From contig NZ_JAICCF010000002.1 of NCBI RefSeq assembly GCF_019492185.1, positions 434,001-498,000 on the forward strand: 64,000 nucleotides of DNA, read 5' to 3'. Origin of the DNA: Chitinophaga rhizophila. GTDB lineage: Bacteria; Bacteroidota; Bacteroidia; Chitinophagales; Chitinophagaceae. How positions within the stretch are numbered: the stretch's first letter is position 1; each line of letters begins with the position of its first letter. The translations under genes were made by a program, and so were the position numbers. This document shows, one piece after another, positions 9,701-17,674 of the stretch. The notes beneath the pieces are model-generated. The model was not told the origin of the DNA. It saw only the letters and a program-made list of their open reading frames with translations, and ran no database searches.

Positions 9701-10429
9701 CTTCACGGCCAGTTTCATGGACACATTCAGTATCAGGCTACCGTCAGCAGCGATGGTAACAGCGGTATTCTTAACGGCCACTTTGTTACAACACATTTCA
9801 ATGGGCACGTTGACTGTTTCGTATCCTACAGATGAGAACAAGAGGATAGCATCGCTGTGTACACTATTCAGTTTAAAGTAGCCCGAACCATTGGTTGTGG
9901 TACCAAAAACGGCCCCTTTTACCTTCACTGATATGCCTGGCAATAGTTCTCCTTTATCATCTCTCACAAAGCCGCTTATAGTAGGCAATATTACTTCCGG
10001 CGCTTCTGCGGCAGCAACTTCCTTTTCAGGAGGGGCCGGTATGGCACGTTTTGTAATAAAGATGGTCTTATCTTCCAGGGAGTAGCCCAATGCTCGTTGG
10101 GTGAGCACCTTATCCAGGAACTGGCTCAACGGCATATTCCGCACGTTGATACTTACCGGCGCGGCCTTTTTAACCATGTCAGGATTGTAGAGCACAACAT
10201 ATCCGGTTTGCTGTTTAACCACCCCAAAAATGGTGGCCAGCGGAACATTATTCCCGGAGTAGTTGATGACTTGTGACCAGCTGCTGGCACTTACTTGCAT
10301 CAGAAATGCAAACATGAATAGAACATTCAGTTTCACTGTCTTCACTGTTTGTGGTGATAACCGGAAATAGCGCCGTTCAGCGGCAGGCATGGCATGCCCT
10401 TTCCGGTTACATAAAGCATAAAAAAACAT
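6701..10429 (-). CDS. SusC/RagA TonB-linked outer membrane protein with STN signalling domain
   Basis: About 1242 residues from the ATG at 10429. The frame stays open to a TTG at 10462, but the ATG is preferred. After a basic leader and a hydrophobic signal segment comes an STN domain (counting from the longer form, residues 70-138: VPLATIFGVVKQQTGYVV and MPLSQFLDKVL). A carboxypeptidase-regulatory-like domain (about 162-255), a TonB plug with the SusC motif VLKDAAAASIYGARAANGVIVI, and a long beta-barrel ending in FLFGAAVSF follow. STN domains contact FecR-type anti-sigma proteins, so this is a transducing transporter for the sigma/FecR pair encoded directly upstream. SusD follows after 19 bp. 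Confidence 0.95.
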   Translation of the reverse strand: MFFYALCNRKGHAMPAAERRYFRLSPQTVKTVKLNVLFMFAFLMQVSASSWSQVINYSGNNVPLATIFGVVKQQTGYVVLYNPDMVKKAAPVSINVRNMPLSQFLDKVLTQRALGYSLEDKTIFITKRAIPAPPEKEVAAAEAPEVILPTISGFVRDDKGELLPGISVKVKGAVFGTTTNGSGYFKLNSVHSDAILLFSSVGYETVNVPIEMCCNKVAVKNTAVTIAADGSLILNVSMKLAVKSLEEIAITNTGYQEISKERSTAAVSTISSKDIQAQINPDLIAALEGKAPGLSLYRNEPTVRGISTFSGNVGTYPLVVLDGLLTENTLDMINPYDVESVTVLKDAAAASIYGARAANGVIVINTKKAKRGQFNVSVNADYFITERPDLSKMHYATTAQMVDYEKDIYAAELRRFANAEELFNSYGSIGGNSIKYFTPLYNLYRRESLGEISMHERDASIEQLKNYDYFQQFHDNVWRNEARKRFNIAVSSGSEKSNTYLSINYDGNNQLVRSNTSENLNIYLKSTFTPRTWLSATFGANGAYSKAVEAENTYTDYTSQPRYSRIVDENGNKVYSDYVYFRDGFSTSDYVNGTVIDQIKGNTQFKSLSFNLLDELDNSRAKLQALRIRTFADVNATLLAGLKYSIKFQYETSRTEEENLTNKDDYRMRYLYNAMTTYNPTSNLYTHEMPYNGRLYQMNRQSNNFTFRQQLDFDRSFEIDGRTHDLIALGGFEMRQSLQPVNVSDLRYGYDPVTLTSQPVDWNRLGQVGVNSYMFGNTTIGYQPGNRKEEVRHRFASYYGNIGYTFDRRYNLTASARLDQTDLFGTDPKYRNRPLWSVGAGWNATNEAFLNDVKWLDYLKVRATYGINGNIDQNSSPYITARLRSDNLFTELQYTDILAMPNPKLRWEKTATVNFGTDFTLFNSLLRGSIDYYRKYSSDLIVATDLDPTVGTNTLTINNGAMSNRGVELSLSSEWLRKGDFGVLSNIVLAFNRNRIEKVTSAATSAYSYIGSPTNYYYANTPFNSIYAYRYGGMINGYPFILNENGEPNLTFDANGNPTDFRQVNSPSAIVRVGTMIPKFNGSFRQSFRYKTVELGAMFAFYGGHQMRRDRMDFSGTDQLNAALGNRYTDANPNGNPRMEIDYPDLLRNQAANLSSGWRYADIQVVSATSVKLRNLYLSYTLPQHLCKSIAAKNVKFTAQANNLWMWSAAGDDMDPETMSLNSGTRNLPTQRSFLFGAAVSF

Positions 10430-10561
10430 ACTTTTGTAACGGTTTCTGGTTGATAATGACAAATAAGCGGTATCGGACCTACTTGTTTTAAATTATAAAG
10501 ACCGGAGGCTTTGACCGGAAGTGCTGGAACACTTCCGGTACTTTTGCCGGGTCTTCATGTT

Positions 10562-11737
10562 TTAAGGATAGATAATAAACTTGCGTCCTTCTATTTTAAA
10601 ATTGACCCCCATTGCAGCCAGGCCTTTCGTTACCTGCTGCAGACTTAAATTTCTTTGCATCTCGCCAGTAAATGCGATTTCAGGCACTTTACCGGCAAAC
10701 ACCACTTCCACATCATACCATCTTGACAGCTGACGCATGACCTCCGGCAGATCAGACCTGCCATTGAATATAAACAACCCATTCTTCCATGACACTGCCT
10801 GTTCGGTATCTGCGTGCTGCTCTACCGCGATATGATCTGTATTAATAGTTGCCTGCTGGCCAGGTTGCAGTACTACGGTGCTGGCGGATGTGCTGACCTT
10901 TACAGCTCCCTCCAGTAAAGTTGTGCGGATACTTTCTTCATCTTCATAAGCATTTATATTAAAATGTGTACCTAGCACTTCGATTGTGCTTTTCTGGTTG
11001 ACCACTACCTTAAACGGAATCTTCTCGCCGGCGGCGTCTTTCTTGGCTGCTACTTCAAAGTAGCCTTCACCTGACAGGTATACTACCCTTTCTTCACCTG
11101 TAAAAGCTGCCGGAAATTTTATCGCGGAAGCTGCATTAAGCCATACCTTACTACCATCCGGCAGGTTCAACGTAAACTGCCTGCCCCGGGGTGTGCTAAG
11201 TGTATTTAATGCGGTATTCACGGTATGCTGACCATCTACGATCAGTTCTCCTCCCCTTTTGCTGATGCCCTGCTCAGTGCCCGCCGCTATTGCGCCGTCG
11301 GCCTGATTGTCCAGCACTACCTGCTGTCCGTTGGCAAGTGTCAGCACCGCCCCTTCATGGCCGGGTGCAATTTCGGTAACTGCCGCTACCTGTGCTGGAG
11401 CAGCCGGCTCTTTTGTCGTAAAAAAGTATAGGCTGCCGGCAACGATGCATGCCAGCACAGCTGCGGCGGCTGCACCATACCAATACCTGCGTACCGGCAA
11501 TTGCCTGGTACGGGATGACACGATTGATTGAAAGACAGTATCCAGCCGCTCCTCAGTAATATGCACTGCTTCCGGCGCTGTCATTGCCAATGCCTCCAGT
11601 TCTGCTACAATCACGTCCTTATCAGCTCCCTCCTGCAGGATTGACCTGAGCTCGTCCGCTTCTGCAGGACTAGCCGTTCCGGTATAGTATTGATTAATAA
11701 GGTATCTGATCCGCTCTTCGCGTGTAGCTGCTTTCAT
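10562..11737 (-). CDS. FecR-family anti-sigma / sigma regulator
   Basis: 391 residues from the ATG at 11737 (starting MKAATREERIRYL). An upstream in-frame start at 11854 would add 39 residues unlike the family and overlap the sigma gene. Order: cytoplasmic anti-sigma N-terminus, one membrane segment at about residues 86-107, a periplasmic FecR domain with the signature TPRGRQFTLNLPDGSKVWLN, and a C-terminal DUF4974-like region (FNGRSDLPEVMRQLSRWYDVEV). In this family the periplasmic part reads the state of the STN-bearing receptor and releases the sigma factor. It lies 91 bp after the sigma gene and 132 bp before the receptor gene, so the cascade is genetically complete. Confidence 0.93.
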   Translation of the reverse strand: MKAATREERIRYLINQYYTGTASPAEADELRSILQEGADKDVIVAELEALAMTAPEAVHITEERLDTVFQSIVSSRTRQLPVRRYWYGAAAAAVLACIVAGSLYFFTTKEPAAPAQVAAVTEIAPGHEGAVLTLANGQQVVLDNQADGAIAAGTEQGISKRGGELIVDGQHTVNTALNTLSTPRGRQFTLNLPDGSKVWLNAASAIKFPAAFTGEERVVYLSGEGYFEVAAKKDAAGEKIPFKVVVNQKSTIEVLGTHFNINAYEDEESIRTTLLEGAVKVSTSASTVVLQPGQQATINTDHIAVEQHADTEQAVSWKNGLFIFNGRSDLPEVMRQLSRWYDVEVVFAGKVPEIAFTGEMQRNLSLQQVTKGLAAMGVNFKIEGRKFIIYP

Positions 11738-11828
11738 ATTTTGGTTGTGGTTGGCGGTATGTACCTGCCCCTCTTTAAAGTAATAACGTTTGAAGAAAAC
11801 GAAGGGACTATCCGGGTGAAAGAAATTT

Positions 11829-12395
11829 TTAAAAAAAGATGCGGGTGGCGTCATTCATGAACTGCCTGACTGCCTTCAAAGCCGTCACCAGCTGGTTCTT
11901 GACCGTATTTTCAGAGATATTAAGATATTGGGAAATCTCCTGATGACTCAACCCTTTAAGCCTGGATAACTGGAAAATGGTACGACGTTGCGGCGGTAAC
12001 TGCTCAATCGCCTCATATAACAGATTATTACTCTGTACGCTCTCTATGTATTCTGTTACATTGTTATTGGAAGGCTCTCCCGGCGTAGTGGCTAACAGAT
12101 TAAAATATTTTGCTTCATTAGCGGCTTTCCTGATATAATCGTAAGAGAGGTTGGCAGCCACCCGAAACAACCATGGCCCCGAATATCCTTTGTCACCAAG
12201 GGCTTTCCGGTTTTCCCACAAACGGGCAAACGTCTCCTGCACAATTTCTTCTGCGACGGGATCAGACTTTACGGCTTTGAGCACGAAACCATGCAATTGC
12301 CGGTAATAGTGGTCGTATACTTTACGGAATGCAATCTCATTTCCTTCCCCAATCTGCCTGAATAATAATATTTCATTATCTATAGGAGCAGCCAT
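11829..12395 (-). CDS. RNA polymerase sigma-70 factor, ECF subfamily
   Basis: 188 residues. The region 2 core is seen as FRKVYDHYYRQLHGFVLKAV, then AEEIVQETFARLWENR, and region 2.4-like FRVAANLSYDYIRK. Region 4 has QLPPQRRTIFQLSRLKGLSH followed by the helix-turn-helix QEISQYLNISENTVKNQL. There is no region 1 or 3, as expected for ECF factors. It heads the minus-strand run controlling FecR, STN-SusC, SusD and the metalloprotease, and probably activates that operon when the receptor is occupied. It diverges from the GH130 gene across 89 bp. The start is ATG at 12395 with a GGAG-containing stretch nearby on the other strand only, so no strong ribosome site is seen. Confidence 0.95.
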   Translation of the reverse strand: MAAPIDNEILLFRQIGEGNEIAFRKVYDHYYRQLHGFVLKAVKSDPVAEEIVQETFARLWENRKALGDKGYSGPWLFRVAANLSYDYIRKAANEAKYFNLLATTPGEPSNNNVTEYIESVQSNNLLYEAIEQLPPQRRTIFQLSRLKGLSHQEISQYLNISENTVKNQLVTALKAVRQFMNDATRIFF

Positions 12396-12484
12396 GACGG
12401 AGTAAAAGTAGAAAAAGAATTAGGAATAATTCCTGGTATTTATTTGCTATTTTTCATTGCTATCCTTTATAAAATTCACGTTAT

Positions 12485-13660
12485 ATGAAAAAATCAGGCG
12501 CTTTTCTTTCTTTGCTTTTACTCGCAACCTTTGCCGGTATGGGACAAAAACCCATCCATACCAACACTAATACATCCACAGACAGGGCCGCAAACGAACC
12601 TGCGGGTTCATTACCAGGATGGGCATTAGGCCCCTTTATACGGCCTGCCGGTGCTAACCCGGTGATATCGCCGGACGAAACCACCCGCTTCTATGATCCT
12701 CTTAGGAAAACAATGGTCGATTGGGAAAGCAATGATACCTTCAACCCTGCTGCTGCCGTAAAGGACAACAAGGTCTATGTGCTGTACCGGGCGGAAGATA
12801 AATCAGGCATCGGGATCGGGCACCGCACTTCCCGTATCGGACTGGCCGAGAGCAGCAACGGCCTGAAGATGGGACGCTCCGGCAAACCGGTACTGTTTCC
12901 CGCCAACGACGACCAGCAGGAATTTGAATGGACCGGCGGCTGTGAAGACCCAAGAGTAGCCAGAACTGAAGACGGCGTATACCTGATGCTGTATACACAA
13001 TGGAACAAAAAAACGCCCCGGCTGGGTGCAGCTACTTCCACTGACCTGGTACACTGGAAAAAGCACGGGCCGATATTCCAGGATGCCTATAATGGCAAAT
13101 TCCATGACATCGCATCCAAATCAGCATCTATACTCACCACCCTTAAGAACGGGCAACTGCAAATCGTTAAACATGAAGGGAAATACTGGTTATACTGGGG
13201 AGAATATCATGTGTATGCTGCTACCTCTGATAATCTTGTTGACTGGACACCGGTTGTAGATGAGAAAGGTGCATTGAAGAAGCTGGCATCTCCACGCAAA
13301 GGCTACTTCGACAGCAACCTGACCGAATGCGGGCCGCCGGCGCTACTTACAGATAAAGGGATACTCCTGCTATACAACGGTAAAAACGGCGCAGGAGCTG
13401 ACAGAGATACTAATTATACGGCTAACTCGTATTGCGCCGGACAAATGCTATTCAGCGCAACAGATCCTGCCAGACTGCTGAGCAGGTTGGATCGTCCATT
13501 TATGGTACCTACGGAAGCATTTGAGAAAAGCGGACAATACCCTGCCGGTACTGTATTCATAGAAGGGCTGGTATACTTTAAGAACAGATACCTGCTTTAT
13601 TATGGTTGCGCCGACTCCAGAGTAGCGGTGGCTATCTATGATCCTGCACAAAAAAACTAA
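12485..13660 (+). CDS. Secreted glycoside hydrolase/phosphorylase, GH130 family
   Basis: 391 residues with a signal peptide of about 20 residues. The five-bladed propeller motifs of GH130 are present in order: FNPAAAVKDNKVYVLYRAEDK, GHRTSRIGLAESSNG, EWTGGCEDPRVARTEDGVYLMLYT, ATSTDLVHWKKHGP, YWGEYHVYAATSDNLVDW and VFIEGLVYFKNRYLLYYGCADS. GH130 enzymes act on beta-mannosides, either by phosphorolysis in the cytoplasm or, in subgroups with an exported protein, by hydrolysis. The secretion signal makes a beta-mannosidase more likely than a phosphorylase, but the phosphate-binding residues were not checked. It is divergent from the sigma factor gene and convergent with the GH43 gene, so it appears to be a single-gene unit. 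Confidence 0.82.
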   Translation: MKKSGAFLSLLLLATFAGMGQKPIHTNTNTSTDRAANEPAGSLPGWALGPFIRPAGANPVISPDETTRFYDPLRKTMVDWESNDTFNPAAAVKDNKVYVLYRAEDKSGIGIGHRTSRIGLAESSNGLKMGRSGKPVLFPANDDQQEFEWTGGCEDPRVARTEDGVYLMLYTQWNKKTPRLGAATSTDLVHWKKHGPIFQDAYNGKFHDIASKSASILTTLKNGQLQIVKHEGKYWLYWGEYHVYAATSDNLVDWTPVVDEKGALKKLASPRKGYFDSNLTECGPPALLTDKGILLLYNGKNGAGADRDTNYTANSYCAGQMLFSATDPARLLSRLDRPFMVPTEAFEKSGQYPAGTVFIEGLVYFKNRYLLYYGCADSRVAVAIYDPAQKN

Positions 13661-13668
13661 GTATAAAA

Positions 13669-13769
13669 AACCGGGAATTAATAACCAGTAACGAGTTGTA
13701 GCCAATGCTGCGTAAGCAGATGCGTACTGCTTTCAGCTGCCGGCAGCGCTACGGTATTAATTCCCGGTT
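13669..13769. terminator. Long-loop branched inverted repeat between convergent genes
   Basis: Two perfect 15-bp arms (13669-13683 and 13755-13769) enclose 71 nt that fold further. GTAGC (13698) pairs with GCTAC (13748) and encloses CTGC-GTAA-GCAG (13708-13719) and the palindrome GCTGCCGGCAGC (13736-13747). It starts 6 nt after the GH43 stop and a plus-strand A6 run gives that transcript a U-tract, so termination is the likeliest role. The cloverleaf-like fold is more than a simple terminator needs. Confidence 0.6.
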
Positions 13770-13775
13770 CCTTTA

Positions 13776-15302
13776 CTATTGCGGAATGATCTGCCACAGT
13801 TCAGCGTCCCACGGGTTCTCATACCATTGCTGTAACTTGGTACCCGGGGTCTGATTACTATTAGGTACATCAAGCGCCAGTAAACTCTTACGGTTGATCA
13901 GTTTAAAATAACCATTGCCCATATCCTGTACCCGCCATTGCTGCGCCAGCGTGCCATTATCTGTATACTGTATCATAATATTCCCTGCACTGGTGGAGGC
14001 ATCTGCATTATCCAGGCACAGACCTGAAGCAATATTGGTGATCTTATAATAACCATTTCCCAGGCTGGTGAACGTCCACTTCTGCGCATTGTTATTATTA
14101 TCTGTCCATTGCTGTATCTGCAAACGAACAGTATTACTGCCACTCGGTACGTCTACGCATTGAGAAGTGACTTTTGACTTGATTTTGTACACGCCATTAG
14201 CCAGCGGCATTGCATACTCCGGACCCGTAGAAGGAGCTGTAATCGGGATGCCCTTTTCGACAGGGTGACCAAAAAACGGAATATCGCCGTCCCAGGTGAA
14301 CTGCTGCGCCATGACCCTTCTATCCCAACCAGCACCGTCATAGTTCGCAGCGTGATATACAATCCACCATTGAATACCATCCGGAGACTTCACAAAAGAT
14401 GCATGACCCGGGCCAAAGACATTTCCAAATCTGGAGAAAACAGCTCCATTCGGCTTAGTCCAGGAAGCTTTGGACATCAGGTTACCGTTTGTGCAGGTCA
14501 GCCGGCCAAGGCAATAGTCATTCGTCCAGCTGCCACTTGCAGAGTAGATGATATTGACCGTGTTTCCACTGATCAGCGGTGTCGGACCTTCATTTACAGT
14601 AGGATTACCTACCTGTTCCCATCCAAAATCAGGTCTTGAAATTTCTACTCTTTCGCCTGAAATAGTATAAGGGTTGCTCATCCTGGCGATGTAGATGTAC
14701 TGCGATACATTGGAAGTTCCTTCCCATCCTGACCATACAAAGTATTGCTGCCCGTTGTAATCAAACGGGGAACCGTCAATCGCCCAACGGTCTGTTGTAG
14801 GTGTCAGCTTCGCCTTAAACGCATAACTGCCATTCAGCGGATCGTTGCCATCGCTGCCGCCTTCGAGCACGTACATGCGGTGATTGGCATTATCACCATT
14901 ATCAGCAGCGAAATACACATACCATCTGCCACTGCGATAATGTAATTCCGGTGCCCATAAATTAGAAGAATACATCGTACCACCCGGTGGAGTAAAGATG
15001 TAGGTTTTCGGCTGCTGCAATAAAGTATGCAACGTCGATGATCGGGTAATGTACAACCGTCCACCGTCTGAACCGCAGTAATAATAATTACTACCAACCC
15101 GGATCACCCATGGATCGTAATAGCTGCCGTTGTCTATGGAAGGCAGGGCATTTGTAAAGATCGGAGAAGCAGCCAGCGCTGCACTTCCTTTTCGTACAGA
15201 AGAACCGTCTAAAGCGACCTGGTCCTGTTGCGGTTTCCTGCAACTCTGACAAAAGAATAATACCGATAACGTGGAAAGGAGTAACAAGTGAAGTGTTTTC
15301 AT
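13776..15302 (-). CDS. GH43 family glycosidase with C-terminal RICIN (CBM13-like) domain
   Basis: 508 residues. The N-terminus is a signal with cysteines at 18 and 21 (FFCQSC), probably a lipoprotein. The GH43 propeller shows the usual catalytic trio: D63 in YYDPWV (base), D176 in WAIDGSPF (pKa modulator) and E238 in NEGPTPL (acid). WAPELHY at 117-122 is also typical. From about residue 370 a ricin-type beta-trefoil carries QxW-like repeats (QQWTDNNNNAQKW, QYTDNGTLAQQW, QQWYENPWDAELW) that bind sugar. GH43 enzymes with this layout are usually arabinofuranosidases or arabinan-active, which would suit arabinose side chains on pectic glycans, but specificity is not visible here. Confidence 0.88.
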   Translation of the reverse strand: MKTLHLLLLSTLSVLFFCQSCRKPQQDQVALDGSSVRKGSAALAASPIFTNALPSIDNGSYYDPWVIRVGSNYYYCGSDGGRLYITRSSTLHTLLQQPKTYIFTPPGGTMYSSNLWAPELHYRSGRWYVYFAADNGDNANHRMYVLEGGSDGNDPLNGSYAFKAKLTPTTDRWAIDGSPFDYNGQQYFVWSGWEGTSNVSQYIYIARMSNPYTISGERVEISRPDFGWEQVGNPTVNEGPTPLISGNTVNIIYSASGSWTNDYCLGRLTCTNGNLMSKASWTKPNGAVFSRFGNVFGPGHASFVKSPDGIQWWIVYHAANYDGAGWDRRVMAQQFTWDGDIPFFGHPVEKGIPITAPSTGPEYAMPLANGVYKIKSKVTSQCVDVPSGSNTVRLQIQQWTDNNNNAQKWTFTSLGNGYYKITNIASGLCLDNADASTSAGNIMIQYTDNGTLAQQWRVQDMGNGYFKLINRKSLLALDVPNSNQTPGTKLQQWYENPWDAELWQIIPQ

Positions 15303-15470
15303 CTTTGTTAGTTTGAGGGTTTATGATAATTGAAACGGTCTTTCAATGTAGCGTACGTGGAATTGTGTGATTGCATCAGGGGCGATGCTGTATGAAAATA
15401 ATAGAACTTTCGGAGATTTAATAATGAAATCTTACATTTTGACCTAACTTGAAAGCTTTAAATATATTTC

Positions 15471-16406
15471 GTGCCTGACAAAAATGAGCAAGTCAACCTA
15501 TCTGCTGGTGAACGATTTGAAGCTGCTATAATAGCCGGAGCTATTGGCGATGCCTGGGGAAGTAGTTATGAGAATTACACGTCTCCCATCAAACCTAACA
15601 CCTATTACTTGCATCCAGTACCAAAGACTGTACATACCTGGATGCTTACTGATGACACACAACTAACACTCGCATCATGCGAAGCATTGGCGGACAGTCA
15701 GGGTTTCAGTCCTGAGATACTATCCAATTACTTCGTTCAATATTATCATAACAGGCGCATTACGGGCATTGGAGCAAGTACACTAAAGGCTATACAGGAG
15801 TTGGCTATTGGCGGACATTGGAGTCAGACAGGAAGAACAGGCGATTATGCTGCGGGCAATGGAGCCGCAATGCGAATTGCACCGTTCGCTTTTTGGAAAA
15901 ATATATCAAGAGAAGATATCAGAAATATATGCAGAATCACACATAAAAATGATGAAGCCTATACCGGCGCATTGGCGGTCGTATTGGCTATCAGATCAGT
16001 ATTGGAAAACAAATGGAACGGAAGTAATAATCTGCTGGATCTTATTATTCCACAACTCCCAGATACAAACGTCAGAGACAGGTTAGTGCAGATCAACGAA
16101 TATAGCCAGGCAACAGAGATACAAGCAGTCGCCAAACTCGGCAACAATGGATATGTGGTAAATAGTGTACCATTCGCCATATTCGCAGCATCCCGCGTTA
16201 TGGATCTAGGCTTAGAGCGCATGTTTGAAGAAATAATACAAGCCGCCGGAGATACTGATACAAATGCTTCTATTGCCGGACAAATTGCGGGTACCCTATT
16301 GGGCTTACAAGGCATTCCGCAAGCGCTTTTCGTAAAGTTACAGTTACTGGATAATTATTCCTGGCTGCAGGCAATTGTACAAAAAACCAAAGCCACTCTC
16401 TCTTAG
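15471..16406 (+). CDS. ADP-ribosylglycohydrolase family protein
   Basis: 311 residues, cytoplasmic. The dinuclear-metal motifs of the DraG/ARH fold are present: GAIGDAWGSSYE near the N-terminus, T60-D61-D62 in LTDDTQLT, GNGAAMRIAPFAF, and D261, D263 and T264 in GDTDTNASIAGQIAGTLLG. The family removes ADP-ribose from arginine or other acceptors, or cleaves ADP-ribose derivatives. An in-frame stop at 15459-15461 leaves the GTG at 15471 as the first usable start. No transferase partner is adjacent; it stands alone between the GH43 gene (divergent) and a convergent repeat protein. The substrate is unknown. Confidence 0.88.
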   Translation: MPDKNEQVNLSAGERFEAAIIAGAIGDAWGSSYENYTSPIKPNTYYLHPVPKTVHTWMLTDDTQLTLASCEALADSQGFSPEILSNYFVQYYHNRRITGIGASTLKAIQELAIGGHWSQTGRTGDYAAGNGAAMRIAPFAFWKNISREDIRNICRITHKNDEAYTGALAVVLAIRSVLENKWNGSNNLLDLIIPQLPDTNVRDRLVQINEYSQATEIQAVAKLGNNGYVVNSVPFAIFAASRVMDLGLERMFEEIIQAAGDTDTNASIAGQIAGTLLGLQGIPQALFVKLQLLDNYSWLQAIVQKTKATLS

Positions 16407-16877
16407 TTTAATGCCTCATTCAACACACAAAATAAGCAGTCTTCTTTTTATACTGATAATATATATATGACCTTACAAAAAGGTAAAACTGATCAATACC
16501 GACGCATATTTTCAAACTAATCTTCCAGATTAAACATTTTCTCCTCCACCATTAACATTCAATTAAGACTTTAATCTATCACACAGTACTATATTGCGTT
16601 TCAGGTCATGTCATCCGGTACACACAGACATGATCTTCATAACGTGAAACTGATAGCCAGGTAATCATGCCCGGTTGATTTTAATCTTTCTATATATAAT
16701 ATGAAGTATCGTGTGTATACTGGATAACTAACCACCTATATGATGCAGCTGCTGCATCACCAGACTGCATACATTCGCAAGGCGTTGCATCATTACATTA
16801 TAAACTATACAATGGGAAATAGTGAGAGCGCCTGCCTGAACAGTCAGACACGCGCTCTCTGTATGGCGTAAAGTAGA
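16407..16877. other. Gene-free intergenic region with several hairpins
   Basis: No coding frame is convincing in these 471 AT-rich bases. They hold an inverted repeat TCATGTC/GACATGA near 16610-16640, a compact palindrome GATGCAG-CTG-CTGCATC at 16742-16758, and the terminator-like hairpin listed separately. Confidence 0.5.
16824..16859. terminator. Hairpin with long loop between convergent genes
   Basis: GAGAGCGC (16824-16831) pairs perfectly with GCGCTCTC (16852-16859) across a 20-nt loop, 18 nt after the stop of the minus-strand repeat protein. No clear T-tract follows, so termination is likely but not certain. Confidence 0.5.
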
Positions 16878-17588
16878 TTATTTGCCTAAATGCATGTTGA
16901 TAAATGGCAGTCGCTGCAGCCCTCTGGGGTTATTCTCAACAATGTTGAACAACCCGATCTGCACACCGCGCAGCTTCCGGGACTTGTTATATACGCCAAG
17001 CGCAAGGCCTGTATGTGCATCGCTTTCATTGATAGCGGCAAGCGTTATACCGTTGACCCGGCCCATGCGAATGAAGCTCGGACCTACTACCAGTCCGTTA
17101 GCAACGGAAGTTGGCCGCGTGTTATTGGTGAAAGAGATAGCACCTACGCCTACAAGAACGCCATTAATAGTATCGATGTAATTGATCATACCACCGAGTG
17201 CTACGCCGTTCATTCTACCAGAAGCACTGGCTATGCCGGATAATGTAAGTCCGTTCACTCTTGCTGCGGCATTCACCAACGGGGCAATCGTGATACCGTT
17301 ACTTTTATATTGCGAGATGATAGTAGCCGATATGGCAATACCATTGCTGGTCTGTACGGTGTCATCTCCGGCATTCCACAATGTGAAGTCAAAGATGTTA
17401 ACACGGCGCACGTGTTTATTCACTGCATTAAATCTGAAACCTGTATACTCCGGTGAGTTGCCAAAACAGATACCGGCCTTTCTACTTCCGAGGCTCAGGT
17501 ATTTGGCAGGCAAGGAATCAGTATTGCCATATGATAGTGCCGGGTATAAGCAGATCAGTAAAAGAATGAGAATGCAGGGTTTGGGCAT
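16878..17588 (-). CDS. Secreted glycine-rich surface-repeat protein (LA_2272-like)
   Basis: 236 residues from the ATG at 17588, which gives a clean signal peptide ending near LSYGN; an upstream ATG at 17636 would put 16 basic and polar residues before it. The mature protein is built of short repeats with the core N-G-(I/V/L)-x-(L/V)-(G/A), for example VNGLTLSGIA, MNGVALGGMI, INGVLVGVGA, VNGITLAAIN and LRGVQIGLFN, at roughly 20-residue spacing. It ends with NPRGLQRLPFINMHLG, a recurring ending in this protein type. Such repeats suggest a regular beta structure, perhaps a solenoid or barrel, at the cell surface. Function is unknown. Its neighbours give no functional clue. Confidence 0.65.
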   Translation of the reverse strand: MPKPCILILLLICLYPALSYGNTDSLPAKYLSLGSRKAGICFGNSPEYTGFRFNAVNKHVRRVNIFDFTLWNAGDDTVQTSNGIAISATIISQYKSNGITIAPLVNAAARVNGLTLSGIASASGRMNGVALGGMINYIDTINGVLVGVGAISFTNNTRPTSVANGLVVGPSFIRMGRVNGITLAAINESDAHTGLALGVYNKSRKLRGVQIGLFNIVENNPRGLQRLPFINMHLGK

Positions 17589-17674
17589 AGCTACAGGGTA
17601 TGCTACCAAACTTAACTGTTTTTTCCGATATTTCAAGTAAACAGTGCTGAATATGTACCCGGTCTTCTACTCAA

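Noticed and set aside
6701..10429. Start of the STN-SusC protein at the TTG at 10462
   Set aside because: A near ATG at 10429 gives a leader and signal of normal size.
10562..11854. FecR start at 11854 overlapping the sigma gene
   Set aside because: The first 39 residues are aromatic and unlike FecR; the ATG at 11737 begins at the family's usual N-terminus.
13669..13769. Cloverleaf-like fold suggested a tRNA
   Set aside because: The arms do not match tRNA lengths, there is no T-loop GTTCRA or CCA-type end, and the outer stem is 15 bp.
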